From Oscillospiraceae bacterium (GTDB lineage: Bacteria > Bacillota_A > Clostridia > Oscillospirales > Oscillospiraceae), in contig JAFTKA010000010.1 in NCBI GenBank assembly GCA_017456105.1, positions 163,441-227,440 on the forward strand: a stretch of 64,000 nucleotides of DNA, in the 5' to 3' direction. The notes beneath the pieces are model-generated. The model was not told where the DNA came from. It saw only the letters and a list, made by a program, of their open reading frames with translations, and did no database searches. The translations under genes and the position numbers were made by a program. This document shows positions 51,949-58,543 of the stretch, in pieces; position 1 is the stretch's first letter; each line of letters starts with the position of its first letter.

Positions 51949-51961
51949 TGTTACAGTAACA
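51949..51961. promoter_or_regulatory. Perfect palindrome TGTTACAGTAACA, putative operator
   Basis: The 13-base palindrome lies just downstream of the predicted start point of the citD promoter, where a bound repressor would block transcription. It shares the TGTT-N5 pattern with sites at the mutS and GntR promoters. Confidence 0.55.
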
Positions 51962-51971
51962 ATTTGCCTAT

Positions 51972-52000
51972 ATTATATAACACAATATGCAAGAATGCAA
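51972..52000 (-). promoter_or_regulatory. Sigma-A promoter of the citD operon
   Basis: On the minus strand TTGCAT (51995-52000), 17 bases, then TATAAT (51972-51977). Confidence 0.8.
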
Positions 52001-52018
52001 ATATTTTTCTTTTATGGA

Positions 52019-52046
52019 TTGCATATTTTCATTCTTACTGTATAAT
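52019..52046 (+). promoter_or_regulatory. Sigma-A promoter of the citC operon
   Basis: TTGCAT (52019-52024), 16 bases, then TATAAT (52041-52046). The -35 begins the right arm of a 9-base inverted repeat (AATATGCAA at 51984-51992, TTGCATATT at 52019-52027) shared between the divergent promoters. Confidence 0.75.
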
Positions 52047-52077
52047 AAAAGCAAATACAAGAAAGGGGGAATTCTTG

Positions 52078-53058
52078 GTGGAATTGGAGCTTTTGACTGC
52101 CTTGCGGGGTAAAAAACGGGATATTTGGGAGCAATTCTTGCTTTCTTCCGGTATTACGCCTGAGGAATTGCCGGAAAAGACAGTGCTTTTATGGGACGGC
52201 AATGTTCTTGCCGCCACGGGCAGTTTGCAGGGAAATCTGTTCAAATACCTGGCTACCGAACCCCTTTATCAGGGCCAGGGACTTCTGGCGACGGTGCTGA
52301 CCGCCCTGCGTCAGGAGGCGTTCTTGGCAGGACACCGGCACCTGTTCCTTTACACCAAGCCCCAAAATGAGCCCCTGTTTTTACCCCTTTTGTTCTACCC
52401 GGTGGCAAGCACCGACAAGGTGCTTCTGATGGAAGACCACAAAAACGGAATCCAAAGCTTTTTGGATTCTCTCCCCTCTTCTTCTATAGACAGCAGTGCC
52501 ATCGTTATGAACTGCGATCCCTTTACTTTGGGCCATCGGTATCTTATCGAAACTGCCGCAAAGGAAAGTGAGCATTTATATGTATTTGTTCTGTCGGAGG
52601 ATAAGGGTTATTTTTCTGCGGAAGACCGGCTGAATATGGTAAAGCTTGGCACGAAGGATCTACCCAATGTAACGGTGCTTCCCACCGGCCCGTACCTGAT
52701 TTCCTCTGCCACCTTCCCTACCTATTTTCTGAAGGATCGGGATTCGGCAGAGACCATACACTGTCAATTGGACATAGCCGTTTTCACCCGATATTACGCC
52801 CCGAAATTCCGTATCACACGCCGCTATGTGGGCACAGAGCCACTTTCTGCCATGACCGCTCAGTATAATGCAGTGTTGGCAGACGCCCTCCCCCGCCACG
52901 GGATCACGCTGACGCAGATCCCCCGAAAGGAAGCGGACGGCAGCCCCATCAGTGCCAGCCGTGTCCGCAAGGCTCTTTCCGCCAACGACTGGGATACCGT
53001 TCGTTCCCTGGTGCCTTCCACCACATTCCGTTATTTAAGGAGAAATCATTATGATTGA
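52078..53058 (+). CDS. citC: Citrate lyase-type acetyl ligase
   Basis: CitC acetylates the carrier protein's thiol using acetate and ATP, switching the lyase on. The 326-residue protein has an N-terminal GNAT-like region (YQGQGLLATVLTALRQEAFL) and a C-terminal nucleotidyltransferase domain with the HxGH-like CDPFTLGHRYLIETA and ISASRVRKAL motifs. The start is GTG 52078, eight bases after AAGGGGG; TTG 52075 is an alternative. The gene diverges from citD and overlaps the next gene by eight bases. Confidence 0.92.
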   Translation: MELELLTALRGKKRDIWEQFLLSSGITPEELPEKTVLLWDGNVLAATGSLQGNLFKYLATEPLYQGQGLLATVLTALRQEAFLAGHRHLFLYTKPQNEPLFLPLLFYPVASTDKVLLMEDHKNGIQSFLDSLPSSSIDSSAIVMNCDPFTLGHRYLIETAAKESEHLYVFVLSEDKGYFSAEDRLNMVKLGTKDLPNVTVLPTGPYLISSATFPTYFLKDRDSAETIHCQLDIAVFTRYYAPKFRITRRYVGTEPLSAMTAQYNAVLADALPRHGITLTQIPRKEADGSPISASRVRKALSANDWDTVRSLVPSTTFRYLRRNHYD

Positions 53059-53986
53059 AAGACGTCCGACCCATATCCTCAGCAGCTACTATGCCCCCCG
53101 GGGTGCCCACCGTATGTACGCCCTGGGACAGCAGCTCGCCCAGCTGTATCTGTCCCCCAAGGACAAGCTGATCGGCATCATCGGCGAAGCTGGCTCCGGC
53201 AAAAGTGCCCTGATCCGTGGTATGTTTCCCGGTTTGGAGCTGACCAACGACGACAACGGCGTGTATGTGCGTCCTCTGCCTCTTTTGGAGCAGGATCAGG
53301 GCTTTGCCTTCTTCTCTCCCCACACCTACCACCTGGATGTGCGTTTTGAAAACGGCTTTACCCAAATGAGCGTCCTGGCTGATGCCATCGCAGAGGCTCT
53401 TGATAACGGCCGCCGGGTGGTGGTGGAACACTTTGACCTGATATATCCGTTGCTTGGTGCCAACGCCAATTTGTTGATCGGTGTCGGTGAGCAGGTGCTG
53501 ATCGCACGGCCTACCATTTTTGGTCCGGAGCCGGAAGAGCTGCGGCAGGTGGTTTATGAGTCCCTCCGTTATCGTCTGATGGCCCACTCCGCCGAGGACC
53601 TGTGTGAAATGTTTATCGGTGAATTTGATATAGACCGCTGCGGCCACGACGATGTACGCCACGGCTTTGCCATCTACTTTCCTGAAACCAAGCCTAGCTT
53701 TGATATCGCAGAGGTAGAGCAAAAGGTCAACGCGATCATTGCCCAAGATGTACCAATTACTTATGTAGATGACACGCACATCAGCATCGGTGATACGGTT
53801 TGCAAATGCGACGGACCACGCTTTCACGTAAAACGTACCGGGCAGATCGAGAATTTCCGTCTTATGAAGCATTTCATTTATGACCGTTTCAAACGCAGAT
53901 ACCTGCTGGTAGGCTGTGTGGGCGAGAAATCTGACGAACTGCTGCAGAAGCTGGATAACAGAATGCAGCGTCCCGGCTGGGATTAA
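53051..53986 (+). CDS. P-loop NTPase fused to a ThrRS-like second additional domain
   Basis: The 311-residue protein has a Walker A motif GEAGSGKS at 45-52, a kinase-like alpha/beta region to about 170, and a C-terminal domain matching the second additional (editing) domain of threonyl-tRNA synthetase. That match rests on HSAEDL near 179, GFAIYF near 205, and IGDTVCKCDGPRFHVKRTG then FRLMK near 246-273. The editing metal site is altered: H-x3-D in place of H-x3-H, C251/C253, and a two-residue insertion before H259. No signal peptide. Lies between citC and citXG, overlapping citC, so it should be made with the citramalate lyase activation proteins. Its function is unknown. Some databases may name it by the AlaRS/ThrRS domain alone. 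Confidence 0.8.
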   Translation: MIERRPTHILSSYYAPRGAHRMYALGQQLAQLYLSPKDKLIGIIGEAGSGKSALIRGMFPGLELTNDDNGVYVRPLPLLEQDQGFAFFSPHTYHLDVRFENGFTQMSVLADAIAEALDNGRRVVVEHFDLIYPLLGANANLLIGVGEQVLIARPTIFGPEPEELRQVVYESLRYRLMAHSAEDLCEMFIGEFDIDRCGHDDVRHGFAIYFPETKPSFDIAEVEQKVNAIIAQDVPITYVDDTHISIGDTVCKCDGPRFHVKRTGQIENFRLMKHFIYDRFKRRYLLVGCVGEKSDELLQKLDNRMQRPGWD

Positions 53987-53988
53987 GT

Positions 53989-55245
53989 ATGAACGTACAG
54001 TTATCCGAAATTTTGCAAGCCCGGGAAGACCGGGTGCAGCTTCAAAAAACGCTTTTGGAACAGTTTAACTGTCCTCTGATCTGCTTCACCATGAATATTG
54101 CCGGGCCTGTGAAGACCTCACCTTTGATCAAATGGGGTTTTCAGGCCGGGCTGAGTGCTCTTTTAAGGGCCGTTCCCAACGTCAAAAATCAGCAGGTCAG
54201 GTACTTGCCCACCGGGTGTGAGGCATACCTGTCGGTGGAAATGCCAGCTGCCCGACTCAAAGATATCTGTGTACAAATAGAAGAAGCCACCCCCCTGGGG
54301 CGGCTGTTTGATATGGACGTTCTGGATCTAAGCGGTCAAAAGCTGCAGCGGAAAACAGAACGGGGCTGCCTGGTCTGCGGCAGGCCCGGAAGAGCCTGTG
54401 CCGCAGGCAGACTCCATTCTGTAGAGCAGTTACAAAATACCACCCAGCAGATCCTGGCAGCAGAGCTGGCGGTGCAAAGTCTTCTGGACGAAGCTAACAC
54501 CACTCCCAAGCCAGGTCTTGTGGATCGCCGCAACAACGGCAGCCACAAGGATATGTGCCTTGAAACCTTTGTTAATAGTGCCAATGCTCTAAGACCCTAT
54601 TTTTCCGAATGCGTGGCGATCGGGCAAAAAACCGCCCATCTGTCCCCTCAGGACACCTTCCGTCAGCTGCGGGAAGCAGGTATCCGGGCGGAAAAGACGA
54701 TGCTGGAAGCTACCGGGGGCGTGAACACCCATAAGGGTGCGATCTTCACCCTGGGAATTCTCTGCGGCTGTGTCGGCAGACACTCCGATCCCATTCTCTC
54801 AGATGCAGCCCTGATGGGCAAGGAAGCAGAAAAGGATTTTCTCCTTACCAATACGAATACTGCCGGTAAGCGGTTGTTTTTACAGAAAAAGCTGCGTGGT
54901 ATCCGGGGCGAAGTAGCCGATGGGCTGCCCTCTGTTACAAACATCGGACTTCCTATGCTACATCAGGCTTTACAGCAAGGTCTTACGGAGGAGCAGGCCG
55001 CTGCCTGTACTCTTTTATATCTGATCGCCCATGTGGAGGACACCAATCTCTATCACCGGGGCGGTGAAGAAGGGGCTCAGTTTGCAAAGCAAGCCGTGCA
55101 GGCCTTGCTGATGCACGATCCCTTCCCCTCGGAAGAAATGATCCAAAAGCTGGACGATGCCTTTGTTGAAAGAAATCTGTCCCCCGGCGGCTGTGCGGAT
55201 CTGTTGGCTGCTACCTTGTTTTTACATGGATTGCAGAAAACGTAG
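53989..55245 (+). CDS. citXG: Fused CitX-CitG cofactor synthesis and transfer protein
   Basis: Residues about 1-145 are CitX, which transfers the phosphoribosyl-dephospho-CoA group to CitD: GRLFDMDV at 104-111 and the cysteine set C127, C130, C137 are typical. Residues about 150-418 are CitG, which makes the triphosphoribosyl-dephospho-CoA precursor from ATP and dephospho-CoA: PKPGLVDRRNNGSHKDM at 173-189, GGVNTHKGAIFTLG and HVEDTNLYHRGG. The fusion is known in some bacteria. It ends the citC operon at a good terminator. Separation from the previous gene is two bases. Confidence 0.93.
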   Translation: MNVQLSEILQAREDRVQLQKTLLEQFNCPLICFTMNIAGPVKTSPLIKWGFQAGLSALLRAVPNVKNQQVRYLPTGCEAYLSVEMPAARLKDICVQIEEATPLGRLFDMDVLDLSGQKLQRKTERGCLVCGRPGRACAAGRLHSVEQLQNTTQQILAAELAVQSLLDEANTTPKPGLVDRRNNGSHKDMCLETFVNSANALRPYFSECVAIGQKTAHLSPQDTFRQLREAGIRAEKTMLEATGGVNTHKGAIFTLGILCGCVGRHSDPILSDAALMGKEAEKDFLLTNTNTAGKRLFLQKKLRGIRGEVADGLPSVTNIGLPMLHQALQQGLTEEQAAACTLLYLIAHVEDTNLYHRGGEEGAQFAKQAVQALLMHDPFPSEEMIQKLDDAFVERNLSPGGCADLLAATLFLHGLQKT

Positions 55246-55258
55246 TCGTACACCAAAG

Positions 55259-55284
55259 GCCTGCCAAAATGGCAGGCTTTTTTA
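55259..55284 (+). terminator. Terminator of the citC operon
   Basis: Arms GCCTGCC and GGCAGGC around AAAAT, followed by TTTTTT. Confidence 0.88.
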
Positions 55285-55290
55285 ATTTCT

Positions 55291-55332
55291 TGTCCCGAAT
55301 TGACGGTTTCATCTGTCTATATAGGTGAAAGG
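55291..55332 (+). promoter_or_regulatory. Candidate ECF-type promoter of the sigma factor gene
   Basis: TGTCCCG, 15 bases, CTGTCTATATAGGTGAAAGG. The same layout recurs at 56559-56600 before the long lipoprotein gene, with 17 of 20 matches in the downstream box. Confidence 0.6.
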
Positions 55333-55355
55333 CATACTAGAAAGAGGGTTTCCCC

Positions 55356-55904
55356 ATGCTCATTATGTACGCAGCACTGATCGACGAAAAGTCGGACCAG
55401 CTCCGTTTTGAAGATATCTATTACAGCTACCGAAAGCAGATGCTATATGTGGCAGAACAAATCTTGGGCGACAGGCACGATGCCGAGGACGCTGTCCAAA
55501 ATGCCCTTTTGGGCATCGCCCGGAATATCAAACGCATACCCCAAAATGAGCCGCGGATCATTCGTGCTTACGTGCTGACTGCTGCCAAGAACGCCGCTTT
55601 GGCACTTGTCCCCAAAAAGCAGAAACGCAAATCTGAAACGGAGCTTTCCGACTTTACAGCAGCCGACATCGATGTGTTTGAGCATGTTATGCTCTGTCAG
55701 GACTATGATTTGCTGCTCAGTGCTATGCACCAGCTGCCCACCCCTTACCGGGAGGTGCTGCTGCTGGTATATGTCCATGAACACGATACCAAAGCCGCCG
55801 CCCAGATTTTGGATCGAAAAGAGGACACGGTCCGCAAGCAGCTGGCCCGTGGCCGCAAACGGCTAATTGAACTGTGCAGAAAGGAGGGGCTGTGCTATGA
55901 ATAA
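55356..55904 (+). CDS. ECF-type RNA polymerase sigma factor
   Basis: The 182-residue protein has region 2 (EDIYYSYRKQMLYVAEQILG, then HDAEDAVQNALLGIARN) and region 4 with a helix-turn-helix (PYREVLLLVYVHEHDTKAAA, then TVRKQLARGRKRL). Regions 1.1 and 3 are missing, as in extracytoplasmic-function sigma factors. The start follows GAGGG. It overlaps the next gene, a likely anti-sigma factor, by eight bases. The candidate promoter just upstream suggests autoregulation. Confidence 0.9.
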   Translation: MLIMYAALIDEKSDQLRFEDIYYSYRKQMLYVAEQILGDRHDAEDAVQNALLGIARNIKRIPQNEPRIIRAYVLTAAKNAALALVPKKQKRKSETELSDFTAADIDVFEHVMLCQDYDLLLSAMHQLPTPYREVLLLVYVHEHDTKAAAQILDRKEDTVRKQLARGRKRLIELCRKEGLCYE

Positions 55905-56568
55905 GAATACCGTTTTTCAGAAGGCTCTGTTGGACAGCACCCTGGAGGATTTTTCCCAAGTCCCCGGTGAAAACGAACTGCCCAATGACTTCTCGCCCCA
56001 ATTTGAAAAATCCTGTAAAAAACTCCTGGGTAAATCTGAATCTGCCGTTGTGTATCACCTAAGCCGGACCGTCCGGCGTGCGGTACTGCTGGCAGCGATC
56101 CTTGCCGCCTCGGTCTTCACCGTATTTGCCGTGCCGGAGCTCCGGGAGAATATCCTCTCCCGTTCCGCTACCCCCCAATATGAATACAGCTTTGACCCCA
56201 TTTCGGCCGCTTCTGCACCGGAATCTGTGGAAACTGTGTATCTCCCCACCCACATTCCTGAGGGTTTCACGCTGGAGCGGAAGCTGATCCACGAAAAGTG
56301 GGTAACCTGCCTGTGGCGTTCAGATAGTGATACCTGCATCACCTTTGACCAATACCCCATTCCAGAGGGTACTGAGAGTGTCCTGTCCTCGGAGGATTCT
56401 CCTTATGAGATCATGGAACTGGACGGATACCAGGTATTCCGAATCCAAAGCAGTGCCATAAAATACTACTGGACCGACAACCAATACTTCTACACCCTGA
56501 TCTTCAGCCCCAACATCTCGGAACAGGAACACAAAAATGTTTTTTACAGCATTGCCGCTGTCCCGTAA
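55897..56568 (+). CDS. DUF4367 protein, probable anti-sigma factor
   Basis: The 223-residue protein has a cytoplasmic head (about 1-58), one membrane helix (about 60-82, AVLLAAILAASVFTVFAVP) and an extracellular DUF4367-like domain (VYLPTHIPEGFTLERKLI, then YTLIFSPNISEQEHKNVFYS). This layout, directly after and overlapping an ECF sigma gene, is the usual one for membrane anti-sigma factors in clostridia. The signal sensed is unknown. Confidence 0.82.
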   Translation: MNKNTVFQKALLDSTLEDFSQVPGENELPNDFSPQFEKSCKKLLGKSESAVVYHLSRTVRRAVLLAAILAASVFTVFAVPELRENILSRSATPQYEYSFDPISAASAPESVETVYLPTHIPEGFTLERKLIHEKWVTCLWRSDSDTCITFDQYPIPEGTESVLSSEDSPYEIMELDGYQVFRIQSSAIKYYWTDNQYFYTLIFSPNISEQEHKNVFYSIAAVP

Positions 56569-56600
56569 TGTACGGCTGACCTGTCTTAATAAGTGAAAGG
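56559..56600 (+). promoter_or_regulatory. Candidate ECF-type promoter of the long lipoprotein gene
   Basis: TGTCCCG, 15 bases, CTGTCTTAATAAGTGAAAGG, the same boxes and spacing as upstream of the sigma gene at 55291. Confidence 0.6.
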
Positions 56601-56635
56601 AAATTCACCGTCATGACTTTGAAAGGAGGCCTGTT

Positions 56636-58243
56636 ATGAAACGTTATTTTTCCATTTTCCTCTGTATTGTGATTGCCTTGCTCCTATGGGGCTGCGGCAG
56701 CACAAAGCACACCGATGACGCACCGACTCAGGGACTCCATTTCTATGATGATTTCTATTACAAGGACAAGACCATATACCTTATCCGGGACGGGAAGCCT
56801 GCCGGCCTCCCCACCACCTTGTTCTCCTGTGAAGCGGACATAGACGGCAAAACCTATCCTGTCAGTTTCCTCTGGGCCAATATTGGAGAAGAACTGCGTA
56901 TTCTCCCACCTGAGGACAGCTCTCTTAGTGTGGAGGCCATCGACAAAAACACCGATGTAGTCCATGTCTGCATTTACACCTGGGAAAAGTCCTATCATTT
57001 TTTAGCGAACCTCTTCCATAAAACCCTTACCCCCATCGGCCCGGAAACCGATCTGAACATCAAAGAGATCTACCTCTCTCCCGATCTTTCCAACGCCGTG
57101 GCCACCCTGGGCAAAAACGAGGCTATCGCCTACTATGACGGCAAGAAGTGGACCGACTTGGACGTCCCGGGAGAAAACCTTGGAGGTTTTTTCCTGGTGA
57201 ACGGTGCCTGTCTGATCTCTTCTATCGAAGCAATTTCGGAAAAGAGCTATATCCCACCGAAGGATTATATTACCCTCTACTGTCTGCACTGTGAGGACGG
57301 TATCCTGGACAAGACTGCCTACGAGAAGGTTCTTTTGTCCGACGAGGGCCTTACTCTATATGGCAGCCGGTACGCCACCGACACCTCCGGTTATTATCTG
57401 TCCATCGTGGATCTGGTCCTGGAAACTGCCCGGGAAGTCCCCATTGCCACCGAGGATATCAAAAACATCTCTAACAGCCGGGAACTGTTCATTGTGTATC
57501 TGAAATCCGGCGAGCTGTACGCCGTTAAGAAATCCATCGGTCAAATCGTGGCCATCGGCAATGCCCCCGACCGGAGGATAGCCAGCTATCAGCACGTGCT
57601 GTCGGACGATGGCCATATCTACCTGAACTATTTGGACGATACCGGAAACTACCCCCTTTACCGGTTCACCCCCGACAAACCGGGCGAGCCTCTTACCGAA
57701 GCGGAGCTGCGTTGGTTCAATGAGGAATTTTTCTCCTCTGCAACTTTAGACGATCAGGGTGAATATAGCTTCAATATCCGCAATATGTTCCTGCGTTGTG
57801 AATTTAGTTCCCCCGAGAACATTGATTTAGGCCTTCTGTTCCGGCATGGCCTTGGCGAATACGACGCGGTTTCCCAAGAGGAAATAGAGCTTTATAACAA
57901 AATTACCGGTAACGATTGGGCCTTGGATTACTCCAAAATCACGCTGGAGGATATGACCGCTATCTTTCAGGAAAACACCGGCCTGCACCTGTCCCAGACC
58001 CTGAAGGTCGGATTGGATAAACTGGTATATTTGGAGGAATACGAGGCCTTTTACCACCTCCACGGTGATACTGCCTATCTGCTCCCGGAGATCCTCTCCG
58101 GAGAACGGTTCGCTGACGGTACCATAAAGCTATATTATAAGGACAAGTATAGCCGCCCAAGTCCCATTTGGCGTGTTACCCTAAAACCCGCTGAGGGCAC
58201 CTACCATTTCGTCTCCAACCTCCCGACCGAATCAATATTCTAA
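56636..58243 (+). CDS. Large lipoprotein, long paralogue of the protein at 41550
   Basis: The 535-residue protein starts MKRYFSIFLCIVIALLLWGC (Cys20 is the lipidation site). Residues about 25-345 have repeated beta-type segments with Asp, Tyr and Trp (for example KNEAIAYYDGKKWTDLD and IASYQHVLSDDGHIYLNYLD) that suggest a beta-propeller-like domain. Residues about 350-535 align with nearly the whole mature part of the short lipoprotein at 41550. It follows the ECF sigma/DUF4367 pair and a matching candidate promoter, so it is a likely target of that sigma factor. No named family. Confidence 0.78.
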   Translation: MKRYFSIFLCIVIALLLWGCGSTKHTDDAPTQGLHFYDDFYYKDKTIYLIRDGKPAGLPTTLFSCEADIDGKTYPVSFLWANIGEELRILPPEDSSLSVEAIDKNTDVVHVCIYTWEKSYHFLANLFHKTLTPIGPETDLNIKEIYLSPDLSNAVATLGKNEAIAYYDGKKWTDLDVPGENLGGFFLVNGACLISSIEAISEKSYIPPKDYITLYCLHCEDGILDKTAYEKVLLSDEGLTLYGSRYATDTSGYYLSIVDLVLETAREVPIATEDIKNISNSRELFIVYLKSGELYAVKKSIGQIVAIGNAPDRRIASYQHVLSDDGHIYLNYLDDTGNYPLYRFTPDKPGEPLTEAELRWFNEEFFSSATLDDQGEYSFNIRNMFLRCEFSSPENIDLGLLFRHGLGEYDAVSQEEIELYNKITGNDWALDYSKITLEDMTAIFQENTGLHLSQTLKVGLDKLVYLEEYEAFYHLHGDTAYLLPEILSGERFADGTIKLYYKDKYSRPSPIWRVTLKPAEGTYHFVSNLPTESIF

Positions 58244-58541
58244 GGGCCTGCACCGCGGGCCCTTTTTTTGTAGGGGACGGAGAGCGATGCGACCGCTGCC
58301 GGTGGCAGAGCAAGGGAGCAGAGCGAGTGGCCGCGGTCGGCGAGAAACAAACCTGCTTTGTCAGGTGAAGTTTCTGCCGGGCACCGCAACAGGAAAAGAC
58401 GTTCCGAAAAAAAGCGGAATGCATAAATGCATTCCCTACAAGCAAAATTGTTAGATTGCCGCGTCGCTTACGCACCTGGCAATGACAAGCCTTTTCATGC
58501 CCATATGAACAAAAAGCAGGGTGCATAATGCACCCTGTTTT
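58244..58541. other. Intergenic repeat-rich region
   Basis: I see no gene in these 298 bases. They hold TGTAGGGGACGG, GC-rich inverted segments (GCGACCGCTG and GCCGCGGTCG), the palindrome at 58416, and a block GATTGCCGCGTCGCTTACGC then CTGGCAATGAC of the sort dispersed between genes in gut clostridia, then a terminator. Confidence 0.55.
58416..58440. repeat. Dispersed palindrome of the CCCTACA type
   Basis: Nine-base arms GGAATGCAT and ATGCATTCC around AA, followed by CTACA. Related to 32471 and 42174. Confidence 0.55.
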
Positions 58542-58543
58542 TT
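58511..58543. terminator. Bidirectional terminator between the long lipoprotein and PucR genes
   Basis: Stem CAGGGTGC...GCACCCTG with A- and T-runs, nearly identical to the terminator at 42204-42236. Confidence 0.88.

Noticed and set aside
52949..53872. 307-codon open frame on the minus strand across the P-loop protein
   Set aside because: The plus-strand frame has the ribosome binding site, the P-loop motif and operon coupling; the minus frame has none.
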